Origin: CBFFRJ01 sp965644225
GTDB taxonomy: Bacteria; Pseudomonadota; Gammaproteobacteria; Enterobacterales; Enterobacteriaceae
Direction of reading: 5' to 3'
DNA length: 64,000 bases
Assembly (NCBI RefSeq): GCF_965644225.1
Contig: NZ_CBFFRJ010000006.1
Coordinates: 12,346-76,345 of the forward strand
Below, one piece after another: positions 1 to 8,455 of this stretch. Position numbers and translations under genes: made by a program. The notes beneath the pieces are model-generated. The model saw only the letters and a program-made list of their open reading frames with translations. It was not told the origin of the DNA and did no database searches. Numbering within the stretch: the first letter of the stretch is position 1; each line of letters begins with the position of its first letter.

Positions 1-1262
1 TGGTGCGTTTTCCGGCCGACAGCTCGCTGCCCGATCCTTATGACGGGCTGATCCCAGGCCAGGAGAGCCTGAAGGTGCACGCCTGCGTCGGCCTGCCGCT
101 GTTCGCCGGGCAGACCCTGATTGGCGCGCTGACGCTGGATGGCATGGCGCCTGACCAGTTCGACAGCTTCAGCGACGAAGAGCTGCGCCTGATTGCCGCG
201 CTGGCGGCCGGGGCGCTTAATAACGCGCTGCTGATTGAGCAGCTCGAAAGCCAGAACATGGCTCCCGGCCTTTCGCCGACCTTTGAGCAGGCCGCCAGTA
301 CTGAAATCATTGGTCTGGCGGACGGCATGGTTCAGCTTAAAAAAGAGATTGAGATCGTCGCAGCCTCCGACCTGAACTTGCTGATTAGCGGCGAAACCGG
401 CACCGGCAAAGAGCTGGTCGCCAAAGCCCTGCACGAAAACTCGTCCCGCGCGGCGGACGCGCTGGTGTATCTCAACTGCGCCGCCCTGCCGGAAAGCGTG
501 GCCGAGAGTGAACTCTTTGGTCACGTAAAAGGGGCCTTTACCGGGGCCATCAGCAACCGCAGCGGTAAGTTCGAAATGGCCGACAAGGGCACGCTGTTTC
601 TCGACGAGATTGGCGAGCTGTCGCTGGCTTTACAGGCCAAGCTGCTGCGCGTGTTGCAGTATGGCGATATCCAGCGCGTGGGTGATGACCGCAGTTTGCG
701 GGTGGATGTGCGGGTGCTGGCGGCCACCAACCGCGACCTGCGTCAGGAGATGCTGGCCGGGCGATTTCGCGCCGACCTGTTCCACCGTTTAAGCGTGTTC
801 CCGCTGTTCGTGCCGCCGCTGCGTGAACGTGGGGAAGACGTGATACTGCTGGCGGGCTATTTCTGCGAGCAGTGTCGGCTGCGTCTCGGTCTCGGGCGGG
901 TGGTGCTAAGCCCACGCGCCCGCGCGCTTCTGCTGGCTTATCACTGGCCGGGAAACGTGCGTGAGCTGGAGCATGCGATTCATCGTGGGATTGTGCTGGC
1001 GAGAGCCGAGCGTAGCGACGACGATGTACTGCTGGACAGCCACCATTTTGCCCTCAGAGAGGAGTCGGAGCAGGCGAAGCCGCAGGTTAAGATGCTGGCG
1101 CAAACGCCCGGTCTGCGCGATGCCACGGACGCTTTTCAGCGCGAGAGAGTAAGCCAGGCGCTGGAACAGAATCAGGGTAACTGGGCGGCGAGCGCGCGGA
1201 TGCTGGAGATTGACGTCGCCAACCTGCACCGGCTGGCGAAGCGTCTGGGGCTGAAAGGCTAA
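1..1262 (+). CDS. norR: NorR nitric-oxide-responsive transcriptional activator, 3' part (5' end outside window)
   Basis: This is a sigma-54 enhancer-binding activator that, in E. coli, senses NO through a GAF-domain non-haem iron and switches on norVW. The frame is open from the first bases of the window, and about 85 N-terminal residues of the usual ~504 lie upstream. Visible parts are the end of the GAF domain, the AAA+ Walker A GETGTGKE (about residue 130 of the visible part), the sigma-54 contact loop GAFTGA (about 177-182), Walker B GTLFLDEIG (about 196-204) and a C-terminal Fis-type helix-turn-helix. Its TAA overlaps the TAG of convergent gutQ by four bases. norVW would be expected outside the window to the left. 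Confidence 0.95.
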   Translation, partial: VRFPADSSLPDPYDGLIPGQESLKVHACVGLPLFAGQTLIGALTLDGMAPDQFDSFSDEELRLIAALAAGALNNALLIEQLESQNMAPGLSPTFEQAASTEIIGLADGMVQLKKEIEIVAASDLNLLISGETGTGKELVAKALHENSSRAADALVYLNCAALPESVAESELFGHVKGAFTGAISNRSGKFEMADKGTLFLDEIGELSLALQAKLLRVLQYGDIQRVGDDRSLRVDVRVLAATNRDLRQEMLAGRFRADLFHRLSVFPLFVPPLRERGEDVILLAGYFCEQCRLRLGLGRVVLSPRARALLLAYHWPGNVRELEHAIHRGIVLARAERSDDDVLLDSHHFALREESEQAKPQVKMLAQTPGLRDATDAFQRERVSQALEQNQGNWAASARMLEIDVANLHRLAKRLGLKG

Positions 1263-2221
1263 ATAATCCCGGCCTGGTAAAAAGCCTGCAGGTTGATGGC
1301 GCCGACCAGTTTGCCGTTGTCATCCACTACCGGGGCGGCGGAAATTTTGCGTTTCATCAGCGTCTCTTTGGCATCGATGGCGCGGCTTTCGGCATTCAGG
1401 GTAATGCCGCCTTTAGTCATCGCTTCACTCACCGGCGCGCCGAGGATGCCGCCTGCGACCAGCCAGCGACGCAAATCGCCGTCGGAGAAGATGCCTTTGA
1501 TTCTGTCGTTGTCATCGCAGATGGCTACCATCCCAAGCCCGGTGCGGCTCAGTTCTAACATGGCATCCATCACGGTGGCATCAATATGCACATGCGGCAC
1601 ATCTTCTTTGCGCATCAGATGATGCACCCGGTTGAGCAGGCGTGCGCCCAGAGCGCCTGCCGGATGCGAGCGGGCAAAATCTTCTTCGTTAAAACCACGC
1701 GCCTGCATGATGGCCATCGCCAGCGCATCGCCCAGCATCAGCGTATTGACCGTACTCGATGTTGGCGCAAGAGACATCGGGCAGGCTTCGCGTTCGACGG
1801 AGATATCGAGGATTGCTTTTGCCGCCAGCCCCAGTTGAGATAAGGGTTTGCCGGTCATGGCCAGCAGCACCACGCCGCGCTCTTCCAGCCGGGGCAGGAT
1901 CAGCTCTAACTCTTTGGCTGAGCCGGAATAGGAGATAAACAGCAAAACGTCGCGGCTTTCAATCATGCCGAGATCGCCGTGCAGCGCTTCGGCTGCATGG
2001 ACAAAGAATGCCGGCGTACCGGTACTCGCCAGAGTGGCGGCGATTTTTCTGCCAATATGGCCGGATTTGCCAATCCCGGAGACAATGACCTTGCCCTGGC
2101 AGGCAATAATGGCGTGGGCGGCGCGTAGAAAAGCGTCCCCAAGACGGTCCGGCAGATGGCTGGCTTCCTGAAGCTCCAGCAGCAGGGTCTGACGGGCGGT
2201 ATTCAGTAATAATTCATTCAT
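1259..2221 (-). CDS. gutQ: Arabinose-5-phosphate isomerase GutQ
   Basis: This is a cytoplasmic aldose-ketose isomerase that interconverts D-ribulose 5-phosphate and D-arabinose 5-phosphate; it is the second isozyme beside KdsD and is the last gene of the sorbitol operon. The 320-residue protein has an N-terminal SIS domain (GIGKSGHIGRKIAATLASTG, SYSGSAKE) and two C-terminal CBS motifs. An in-frame codon six triplets upstream could give a longer protein. ATG at 2221 is preferred because AGGAG lies six bases before it and the protein then begins like E. coli GutQ. The gene overlaps the end of srlR by eight bases, so translation is probably coupled. Confidence 0.95.
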   Translation of the reverse strand: MNELLLNTARQTLLLELQEASHLPDRLGDAFLRAAHAIIACQGKVIVSGIGKSGHIGRKIAATLASTGTPAFFVHAAEALHGDLGMIESRDVLLFISYSGSAKELELILPRLEERGVVLLAMTGKPLSQLGLAAKAILDISVEREACPMSLAPTSSTVNTLMLGDALAMAIMQARGFNEEDFARSHPAGALGARLLNRVHHLMRKEDVPHVHIDATVMDAMLELSRTGLGMVAICDDNDRIKGIFSDGDLRRWLVAGGILGAPVSEAMTKGGITLNAESRAIDAKETLMKRKISAAPVVDDNGKLVGAINLQAFYQAGII

Positions 2222-2987
2222 GCTGTTCTCCTGCGACAATCACCTCAATGCCTTTTGCTTCCAGTGCGGCACGAAAGTCCGCCGGGATCCCGGCATCAGT
2301 GATCAGTTTATTTACGCTTTCCAGACTGCACACAATGTTGGGGCTTTTGCGACCAAATTTTGATGAATCCGCCATCAGGATCACTTCCCTGGCCGCATTG
2401 CACATCGCTTTACTGACGCTGAATACTTCGTTGAAGGTAGTCACGCCCGCGTTTAAATCGATGCCGTCGGTGCCCATAAACAGTTTGTCGAAGCTGAAAT
2501 GTTCAAAGGCGTTTTCTGCCAGTTGACCATGGAAAGAGGCGGATTTTTTGCGAAAGGTTCCGCCCGGCATCAGGATCGTTTGCTCGTTATCCAGTTCGGA
2601 AAGGGCGTTAACGATGTGCAGACTGTTGGTCATCACGGTGATGTTGTTGAAGTGGCTGAGCAACGGGACCATTTGCAGCACCGTACTACCGGCATCCAGG
2701 ATCAACGAATCGCCATCGTGAATAAACCCCACGGCAGTACGGGCAATTAGTCCTTTTTGCTGGGTGTTAATCAGTGTTTTATGGTCAATAGGCGGGTCGG
2801 TTTCATCTTTGCTCAGTACAACGCCGCCATAGGTGCGGATAACTGTCCCGGTGTGCTCAAGCACCACCAGATCTTTACGGATGGTGGTGCCCGTGGTGTC
2901 AAAAAATGCGGCCAGCTCTTCAACGGAGCATTTTCCCTGCTTTTGCAGATGCTCAAGAATGGCCGCCTGCCGCTGACGTGGTTTCAT
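2214..2987 (-). CDS. srlR: Glucitol operon repressor SrlR (DeoR family)
   Basis: This is the DeoR-family repressor of the sorbitol (glucitol) operon, 257 residues, the standard length. The N-terminus carries the DeoR winged helix-turn-helix (RQAAILEHLQKQGKCSVEEL, then TTIRKDL), followed by the DeoR sensor domain with the usual DAGSTV and MTNS motifs. It is transcribed with srlAEBD and gutM on the minus strand, which is the E. coli arrangement in which the operon encodes both its repressor and the GutM activator. Its likely targets are repeated TGAAAG motifs upstream of srlA, an inference from position only. Confidence 0.95.
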   Translation of the reverse strand: MKPRQRQAAILEHLQKQGKCSVEELAAFFDTTGTTIRKDLVVLEHTGTVIRTYGGVVLSKDETDPPIDHKTLINTQQKGLIARTAVGFIHDGDSLILDAGSTVLQMVPLLSHFNNITVMTNSLHIVNALSELDNEQTILMPGGTFRKKSASFHGQLAENAFEHFSFDKLFMGTDGIDLNAGVTTFNEVFSVSKAMCNAAREVILMADSSKFGRKSPNIVCSLESVNKLITDAGIPADFRAALEAKGIEVIVAGEQHE

Positions 2988-3054
2988 AAGCGCTGTTATC
3001 CTGCGTTAAATTTCGAAATGATAATTTCGCAAGCTAATAGCGTTCACAACGAAA

Positions 3055-3414
3055 TTATCCACGTTTCATTTTAAGCGCTAATGATAGAGCATCCTGACAG
3101 CTTTGATCATGGGGAAAGATCACGTCAGGCTGTAATTCTTCACGTTTTAGTCCGCTAATTGCGTCAATTTTAACCGGTCTGGCGAAAACGGTCAGACCGC
3201 GCATCAGTAGCGAACCGCTGACGTAATCCTGTTCGTCGAAAGCGACAGCAAGCACCACCCGGGGCTTAAAGCGACCTCCGGAACGCCCGACACCAACCCG
3301 CCCTTGCTGGCAGAGCCTGTCAAACGCCCGGTTGAACTGGTGAATCTGCCAGCCGCCCATCGCCATCTGGCTGAGCCAGGCGATGGCGGCAAGGGTAATC
3401 AGTGCAGTAACCAT
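3055..3414 (-). CDS. gutM: Glucitol operon activator GutM
   Basis: This is a small activator of the sorbitol operon (119 residues, as in E. coli). A single hydrophobic N-terminal segment (VTALITLAAIAWLSQMAMGG) is followed by the conserved QQGRVGVGRSGGRFKPR block and the C-terminal DVIFPHD motif. ATG at 3414 was chosen over a start four codons upstream because GGAG lies six bases before it and the product then matches the family N-terminus. It sits between srlD and srlR. A 94-base spacer containing a strong palindrome separates it from srlD, which may lower its expression relative to the enzyme genes. Confidence 0.93.
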   Translation of the reverse strand: MVTALITLAAIAWLSQMAMGGWQIHQFNRAFDRLCQQGRVGVGRSGGRFKPRVVLAVAFDEQDYVSGSLLMRGLTVFARPVKIDAISGLKREELQPDVIFPHDQSCQDALSLALKMKRG

Positions 3415-3445
3415 CGTGAACTCCATTTAACTGAGTGCATTTTTT

Positions 3446-3505
3446 TCCCCTCACCCTGACCCTCTCCAGCGGGGAGAGGGCGGGGGGAAGGGCTGAGGGT
3501 CGTTC
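3446..3505. repeat. Intergenic palindromic repeat of the CCCTCTCC..GGAGAGGG type
   Basis: CCCTCTCC at 3460-3467 pairs with GGAGAGGG at 3473-3480, flanked by CCCTCACCC on one side and GAGGG on the other. Similar elements occur at about 20292-20313 and 30279-30333, so this is a dispersed REP-like family. It lies inside the sorbitol operon between srlD and gutM. Confidence 0.7.
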
Positions 3506-3508
3506 GGG

Positions 3509-4288
3509 TCAGAACATCACCTGACCGCCGGTCACATTGATGGACTGCCCGGTGCAATAGGCCGCTTTTGGGCTTGCGTAAAACAGCAGTATGTTCAGCA
3601 CATCCTGATAATCGCAGCCGCGTTTGAGCGGTACTTTATCAATGTAATGCTGCTCAACCTGTTCGGCCTCAATCCCCAGTTTACTGGCGTACTGCGGGAT
3701 AAGTGACTGGAACATCGGCGATTTAAGCAGGTTGCCGAGCATCAGCGAATGAACGGTTATACCGTATTCAGCAAGATCCAGCGCCAGCGACTGGGTGAGC
3801 CCAACGCCGCCAAACTTGGCCGCGCTGTAGCCGGAGTTATGCTTGCTGCCCACTTTGCCGGACTTAGAGTTGATCTGAATAATGCGCCCCTGAATACCAT
3901 CGCGGATCATCAGGCGGGAAAACTCGCGGGCGCAGAGGAAATAGCCCACCAGATTCACCTGCAATGAGCGGTCAAAATCCCCGAGTTGCACATCGCTGAT
4001 AAAGCCCGCTTTGGCAATGCCGGCGCTGTAGACCAGCAGATCCACCTGACCAAAAATCTCATCCACGCCGCGAGAGAGCGCCAGCACGCTTTGCTCGCTG
4101 GTGGCGTCGGCGCCAAAACCGTACGCCATGCCCTCACCAAATTCGCTGTTGATCTCCTGCGCGATCGTGGCGGCTTTATCACTTTGAATATCCACCACCG
4201 CGACGCGATAACCTTCTGCGGCCAGCCCACGGCTGAGGAACGCCCCGAGGGTTTGCCCTCCACCAATGACAACGGCAACCTGTTTCAT
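3509..4288 (-). CDS. srlD: Sorbitol-6-phosphate 2-dehydrogenase SrlD
   Basis: This is an NAD-dependent short-chain dehydrogenase that oxidises D-sorbitol 6-phosphate, the product of the SrlAEB transporter, to fructose 6-phosphate. It has 259 residues. The N-terminal Rossmann glycine motif VIGGGQTLGAF is present, and the catalytic Ser-Tyr-Lys set is visible in INSKSGKVGS and SGYSAAK. The start ATG lies 17 bases after the srlB stop and follows a GGAG motif. It is the metabolic enzyme of the operon. Confidence 0.96.
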   Translation of the reverse strand: MKQVAVVIGGGQTLGAFLSRGLAAEGYRVAVVDIQSDKAATIAQEINSEFGEGMAYGFGADATSEQSVLALSRGVDEIFGQVDLLVYSAGIAKAGFISDVQLGDFDRSLQVNLVGYFLCAREFSRLMIRDGIQGRIIQINSKSGKVGSKHNSGYSAAKFGGVGLTQSLALDLAEYGITVHSLMLGNLLKSPMFQSLIPQYASKLGIEAEQVEQHYIDKVPLKRGCDYQDVLNILLFYASPKAAYCTGQSINVTGGQVMF

Positions 4289-4305
4289 ACTTTTCTCCTT
4301 ACTGC

Positions 4306-4668
4306 TTAAGCGACAAATTTGAGTGTGCAGCCGGGGTTAATGCTCTGCGGCACGTTACCTGCAACATGTACCGTGCCGGGGTATTCCGCCTGCGTTTGCC
4401 CGTCGAAACGCAGGGTGATATGCCCAAGCTCGCGTAAATTCAGTTCTGCCACCTCGCCAACGGCGGTCACCGGGTAGCTTTTGCCATCCAGCTCAAAGCG
4501 CGTTCCTGGCTGTAACGCGCCAGTCAGTTCGCCGTGGCAGTGGATAAAACAAAACTCGGCGACATCGGCGGGGGCGCCTTCCCGGAAGGTAATGAGCATC
4601 CGGTCGCTGAGGGCGTCGCGTGCGCACTCGCCAATCTGGGTAATCGTGGTTTGATAAATCACGCTCAT
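4306..4668 (-). CDS. srlB: PTS glucitol/sorbitol-specific EIIA component SrlB
   Basis: This is the EIIA protein of the sorbitol phosphotransferase system, which carries phosphate from HPr to the EIIB domain of SrlE. It has 120 residues, close to the family length. The CFIHCHGEL segment contains the conserved histidines, one of which is expected to be phosphorylated. The reading frame is open 15 codons further upstream. ATG at 4668 is preferred because it gives the family N-terminus MSVIYQTTITQIG and has AAGAGG about seven bases upstream. Confidence 0.95.
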   Translation of the reverse strand: MSVIYQTTITQIGECARDALSDRMLITFREGAPADVAEFCFIHCHGELTGALQPGTRFELDGKSYPVTAVGEVAELNLRELGHITLRFDGQTQAEYPGTVHVAGNVPQSINPGCTLKFVA

Positions 4669-4678
4669 GAACAACCTC

Positions 4679-5650
4679 TTATTGATAGATAAAGCCGGAG
4701 ACAAACCAGGCAATCAGTACCGTCGGCGCGCCGGTCAAAAAGCGGCTGACCAGCACCGACGGAACGCCAACGCGCACCGTGTCCTGGCGCGCTTCTGCCA
4801 GCGAAAGCCCTACCGGAATAAAGTCGCAGGCAGCCTGGGCGTTAATGGCAAAGAGCGCAGGCAGCGCGAGGTGAGGAGGAATATGGCCCTGGCCGATTTG
4901 CACGCCGATCAGCACGCCGATAACCTGAGCGATAACGGCGCCCGGGCCAAGGAACGGCGACAGCAGCGGGAAGGAGCAGATCAGCGCCAGCGTGACCAGA
5001 CCCAGCGGGTGGCTGGCCAGCGGCGCCAGGCCATGGGCAATCCAGTCCCCGAGGCCGGAGGCCATGATGATGCCGATCAGCGCCGAGACGAAGGCCATAA
5101 ACGGCAGAATGGTTTTCAGTACCGTGTCGATGGTGTCGCGTCCGGCCTGGAAGAGTACCGCCACGGCAGAGCCCATCCCCATGCCGACTTTTGCCAGCAG
5201 GCCGTCGCTCTGCTCGGTGATTTTTTTGCTGCTGTCGTAATCCCGTGTTGCCGCTTCCCGTTTCACCGGCTGACTGGTGAACTCTCCATCCTGGCAGCGG
5301 ATGTTTTCCTCTCTCACTCCTGAGACATAAATGTCTTCCAGGATGTACTGCGCCAGAGGGCCAGACTTGCCGGTGGCATGAATATTAACGGTGGGAATAC
5401 GGCGTTTCGGGTAGATACCGCAGCGCAGGGTGCCGCCGCAGTCGATCACCGCCACGCCAATTTCCGCCTCCGGCGGTTCCCCTTCTTTAAAGCCATCGAC
5501 CGCTTCCCAGCCGGTCATTTGCGCCAGTTTGTCAACGATCGCCGGGCGCGTGCCGGCGGTGATATAGACGATCTTTTTGCTCTGAGTGGCGTCGAGCTCC
5601 AGTGGGCCGCCCCAGCCGCCCGTTCCTTTTTCAATCACAATGCGGCTCAT
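4679..5650 (-). CDS. srlE: PTS glucitol/sorbitol-specific EIIBC component SrlE
   Basis: This is the EIIB plus C-terminal membrane part of the sorbitol PTS. The 323 residues begin with the EIIB domain (VYITAGTRPAIVDKLAQMTG; an IDCGGTLRCG segment with candidate phospho-cysteines) and end with several hydrophobic segments from about residue 180, including LALICSFPLLSPFLGPGAV. It accepts phosphate from SrlB and works with the membrane protein SrlA. Its ATG overlaps the stop codon of srlA by four bases, so the two are translationally coupled. Confidence 0.96.
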   Translation of the reverse strand: MSRIVIEKGTGGWGGPLELDATQSKKIVYITAGTRPAIVDKLAQMTGWEAVDGFKEGEPPEAEIGVAVIDCGGTLRCGIYPKRRIPTVNIHATGKSGPLAQYILEDIYVSGVREENIRCQDGEFTSQPVKREAATRDYDSSKKITEQSDGLLAKVGMGMGSAVAVLFQAGRDTIDTVLKTILPFMAFVSALIGIIMASGLGDWIAHGLAPLASHPLGLVTLALICSFPLLSPFLGPGAVIAQVIGVLIGVQIGQGHIPPHLALPALFAINAQAACDFIPVGLSLAEARQDTVRVGVPSVLVSRFLTGAPTVLIAWFVSGFIYQ

Positions 5651-6210
5651 GATGTTGCTCCGGCGAGTTGTACGTTCTGCTCAAGCTGAATGCCCATTTT
5701 TTTCTCGAAGATAGCGGTGGTCAGATCCGTTACCCAGCCACGGAAGAAGTTGGTGACCAGGCCTACCAGCAGGTAACTGACGGCCAGCGGCCCCAGCGGC
5801 AGGCCCAGAGTGGTCAGGCCGTTAGCGATGCCGAGATAGACAAAGAGTTCGCCCGGGTTGATATGCGGAAAGAGGCCATTCATTGAGTGGCAGCTGTAGG
5901 AGGCCGCCGCGTAATAACTGGGTTTGTAGCGCTCAGGCATAAAGCGCCCAAGGCTTAAGGTCATTGGGTTACAGAAGACAAAAGTGCCGACGCACGGCAG
6001 CAGCAGATAGCGGGTGACGGGATTTCCTGCGCAACGCTGGGCCAGCCGTTCAATACGGTGCTGACCGATAAAGTTGATCAGTGCATTCATGATAACCAGC
6101 AGGCTAATCAGCAGAGGCAGGATACCGGTGACCATACCGGTGAAGACTTCTCCGCCTTTCTGAAACAGCCCGATGAACCATTCGGCACCATGGGTAATGG
6201 CTTCGATCAT
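5647..6210 (-). CDS. srlA: PTS glucitol/sorbitol-specific EIIC component SrlA
   Basis: This is the inner-membrane EIIC component that transports and helps phosphorylate D-sorbitol. It has 187 residues, with several membrane segments (GILPLLISLLVIMNALINFI; YLLLPCVGTFVFCN; GLTTLGLPLGPLAVSYLLVG) and the conserved PERYKPSYYAAASYSCHSMN loop. It is the first gene of the minus-strand operon srlA-srlE-srlB-srlD-gutM-srlR-gutQ, so the promoter is expected between 6211 and about 6400, where repeated TGAAAG motifs lie. Confidence 0.96.
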   Translation of the reverse strand: MIEAITHGAEWFIGLFQKGGEVFTGMVTGILPLLISLLVIMNALINFIGQHRIERLAQRCAGNPVTRYLLLPCVGTFVFCNPMTLSLGRFMPERYKPSYYAAASYSCHSMNGLFPHINPGELFVYLGIANGLTTLGLPLGPLAVSYLLVGLVTNFFRGWVTDLTTAIFEKKMGIQLEQNVQLAGATS

Positions 6211-6268
6211 TGTTCTCTCCTTCAGGGATCTTTTGTTGTTGTGTGGCTGGCGCTTATAATAATCATTT

Positions 6269-6329
6269 TGAAAGGTTTGAAAGTGTTATTTAGATCTCAA
6301 TATGAAAGATAAAACGATCACAATGAAAG
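6269..6329 (-). promoter_or_regulatory. Candidate srl operon control region: four TGAAAG direct repeats
   Basis: TGAAAG occurs on the + strand at 6269-6274, 6278-6283, 6303-6308 and 6324-6329, that is CTTTCA on the srl coding strand. The repeats lie in the 265-base gap between divergent srlA and mltB. Tandem short repeats are common in DeoR-family operators, so SrlR binding is a reasonable guess. A TGTGATCG half-site nearby resembles half of a CRP site, but the other half is poor. Confidence 0.45.
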
Positions 6330-6475
6330 TTTTATTTTAATGATCTCTGGCGAAAGAAAATGGAGAGGGTTTTTCAGACAACGAAAAGAAGAAGAGGGAT
6401 GAAGGGGCTTCCTTGTGCAAGGGCACATGCTTTACCATAATTCACTCTGGCTGATTGAAGTTAAATGGATGTCCC

Positions 6476-7561
6476 ATGTTTAAGCGTCGTTACGCAGCTC
6501 TTATTCCCACGCTCGTTTTACTTGCTGCCTGTAGCAGCAAACCTCAGCAAACCGAAGCGTCTCCACAACCCGTAGCAAGCGCCCCTTCCGGCGGATTCCT
6601 GCTTGAGCCGCAGCACAATGTCACCATGATGGGCGGGGATTTCGCCAACAATCCCGCAGCAGAGCAGTTCATCAACGATATGGTGAGCAAGCACGGCTTT
6701 GACCGTCAGCAACTGCATGAGATTCTCTCTCAGGCGAAGCGACTGGATTATGTGCTGCGCCTGATGGATAAACAGGCGCCTGTTGGCGTCGGGCCGAGTG
6801 GGCCAACCGGCGCATGGCTACGCTATCGCAACCAGTTTATTACTCCGGATATGGTACAAAATGGCGTGGCATTCTGGATCCAGTATGAAGATGCGCTCAA
6901 CCGCGCATGGATGGTCTACGGCGTACCGCCGGAAATCATCGTCGGTATTATTGGCGTTGAGACCCGCTGGGGGCGGGTGATGGGGAAAACCCGTATTCTT
7001 GATGCTCTGGCGACGCTGGCGTTTAACTACCCGCGTCGCGCTGCCTACTTTAGCGGAGAACTGGAAACCTTCCTGCTGATGGCGCGGGATGAAAGTGATG
7101 ATCCGCTCAATCTGAAAGGTTCCTTTGCCGGGGCAATGGGCTACGGGCAGTTTATGCCCTCGTCTTATAAACAATATGCCGTTGATTTTAATGGCGATGG
7201 ACACACTAATTTGTGGGATCCGGTCGATGCCATCGGCAGCGTGGCAAACTACTTCAAAGAGCATGGCTGGGTGAAAGGCGATCTGGTGGCTGTGCCCGCC
7301 AGCGGTCAGGCGCCTGGGCTGGAGAACGGTTTTAAAACCAACTACAGCGTGGCGCAACTGATGGCGGCCGGATTAACGCCGCAGCAGTCGTTGGGTAACC
7401 ATCAACAGGCCAGTCTGCTGCGTCTGGATGTCGGGACAGGCTACGAGTACTGGTACGGTCTGCCCAACTTCTACGCCATTACCCGCTATAACCACAGTAC
7501 CCACTACGCAATGGCCGTCTGGCAACTTGGTCAGACTGTCGCGCAGGCACGCGTTCGCTAA
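6476..7561 (+). CDS. mltB: Membrane-bound lytic murein transglycosylase B
   Basis: This outer-membrane lipoprotein cleaves peptidoglycan glycan strands between MurNAc and GlcNAc with formation of 1,6-anhydroMurNAc. The 361-residue protein starts with a lipoprotein signal peptide ending in the lipobox LLAAC. It contains the MltB/SLT family 3 block with the catalytic glutamate in GIIGVETRWG, followed by GYGQFMPSSYKQYAVDFNGDG. A start seven codons upstream is possible. ATG at 6476 gives the E. coli-like MFKRRY start and a correctly sized signal peptide. It is divergent from the sorbitol operon. Confidence 0.96.
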   Translation: MFKRRYAALIPTLVLLAACSSKPQQTEASPQPVASAPSGGFLLEPQHNVTMMGGDFANNPAAEQFINDMVSKHGFDRQQLHEILSQAKRLDYVLRLMDKQAPVGVGPSGPTGAWLRYRNQFITPDMVQNGVAFWIQYEDALNRAWMVYGVPPEIIVGIIGVETRWGRVMGKTRILDALATLAFNYPRRAAYFSGELETFLLMARDESDDPLNLKGSFAGAMGYGQFMPSSYKQYAVDFNGDGHTNLWDPVDAIGSVANYFKEHGWVKGDLVAVPASGQAPGLENGFKTNYSVAQLMAAGLTPQQSLGNHQQASLLRLDVGTGYEYWYGLPNFYAITRYNHSTHYAMAVWQLGQTVAQARVR

Positions 7562-7646
7562 CTCTGTTCCCCTTCTGCGGAAGGGGACGGAAACATTTCG
7601 CAAAACTCCTCGGACAAACTCCAATTTACTTCATCTACGCGACTGA

Positions 7647-7669
7647 GTATTGTTATGTTATAACATATT
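7647..7669 (+). promoter_or_regulatory. Zur box upstream of zinc-type ABC transporter
   Basis: The core TGTTATGTTATAACA (7651-7665) matches the gammaproteobacterial Zur consensus TGTTATANTATAACA at 14 of 15 positions, counting N as a match. It ends 14 bases before a 36-codon ORF and about 120 bases before the transporter ATPase gene. The position fits a repressor site acting when zinc is plentiful. Confidence 0.75.
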
Positions 7670-7679
7670 GAGGTGCGTA

Positions 7680-7790
7680 ATGACGGATGTAACCCTTTTT
7701 TCCCGCTCTGGCTGGTGCCGCTTAGGGTGGGCTGCGCTGCTGCTTACAGCGCTCTGGCTACTGACTGCCTGGGCAGTGGCGCTACCATGA
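7680..7790 (+). CDS. Possible 36-residue hydrophobic small protein ahead of the zinc ABC transporter
   Basis: ATG at 7680 follows GAGG with six bases between and opens a 36-codon frame. It begins MTDVTLFSRSGW and has a single hydrophobic stretch (LGWAALLLTALWLLTAWAVA). Its TGA at 7788-7790 overlaps the ATG of the ATPase gene at 7787 in an ATGA arrangement, the same coupling used between the next two genes. This suggests a translated small membrane protein or a leader that couples translation. No family is recognised. It could also be chance. Confidence 0.5.
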   Translation: MTDVTLFSRSGWCRLGWAALLLTALWLLTAWAVALP

Positions 7791-8455
7791 TTGAACTTGA
7801 CCACCTGGTGGCAGGCTACGGCGCCTGCGCCATTACCCCTTCGCTGTGCGGTGTTGTGGAGCGCGGCAGTATGACGGCGATTGTCGGGGCCAATGGCTGC
7901 GGAAAATCAACCCTCTTAAAAACCCTGGCCGGAGAATTGAAGCCGGTAAGCGGCGCATTGCGCTGGCCATCCTCGCGTCCGGCTATTGGCTGGCTGGCAC
8001 AGCGTCAGACGCTGGATCCTCATTTTCCGCTTACCGTGCAGGATGTGGTGAGCATGGGGCACTGGCCGCGCATTTCACTGTTTCGCGGGCTAAACCGGCA
8101 GGCCAGAGCGCAGGTGGCGGCGGCGCTGGAAAGAGTCGGCATGCTGGCGCTGGCGAACAACACTATCGACGCGCTCTCCGGTGGGCAGTTTCAGCGCATG
8201 CTTTTTGCGCGGATATGGTTACAACATGCGCCGCTGGTGATGCTGGATGAACCCTTTACCGGCATCGATGAAATAACCAGCCAGCTGTTGATGGAACAAA
8301 TTGTCGATATGCATCAGCAGGGGCAAACCATCCTTGCCGTATTGCACGACAGCGAACGCGTAGCCCGCTATTTTCCGCAGACGTTGCGCCTCGATGGTGA
8401 TTGCGCGAACTGGGGTGTAACCATTGCACAAGATACCGGAGCGTGCCCGGCATGA
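7787..8455 (+). CDS. Zinc/manganese-type ABC transporter ATP-binding protein
   Basis: This 222-residue ABC ATPase is of the metal-importer class (ZnuC/AztA-like). It has Walker A GANGCGKST, the signature LSGGQFQRMLFARI, and Walker B LVMLDEPF followed by the switch histidine in VLHDSE. The open frame extends 38 codons upstream, but the MIELDHLVAGYG start is typical and its ATG is coupled to the stop of the upstream 36-codon ORF. Its stop overlaps the permease start (ATGA). The Zur box upstream supports zinc rather than manganese; the metal is inferred, not seen. Confidence 0.88.
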   Translation: MIELDHLVAGYGACAITPSLCGVVERGSMTAIVGANGCGKSTLLKTLAGELKPVSGALRWPSSRPAIGWLAQRQTLDPHFPLTVQDVVSMGHWPRISLFRGLNRQARAQVAAALERVGMLALANNTIDALSGGQFQRMLFARIWLQHAPLVMLDEPFTGIDEITSQLLMEQIVDMHQQGQTILAVLHDSERVARYFPQTLRLDGDCANWGVTIAQDTGACPA

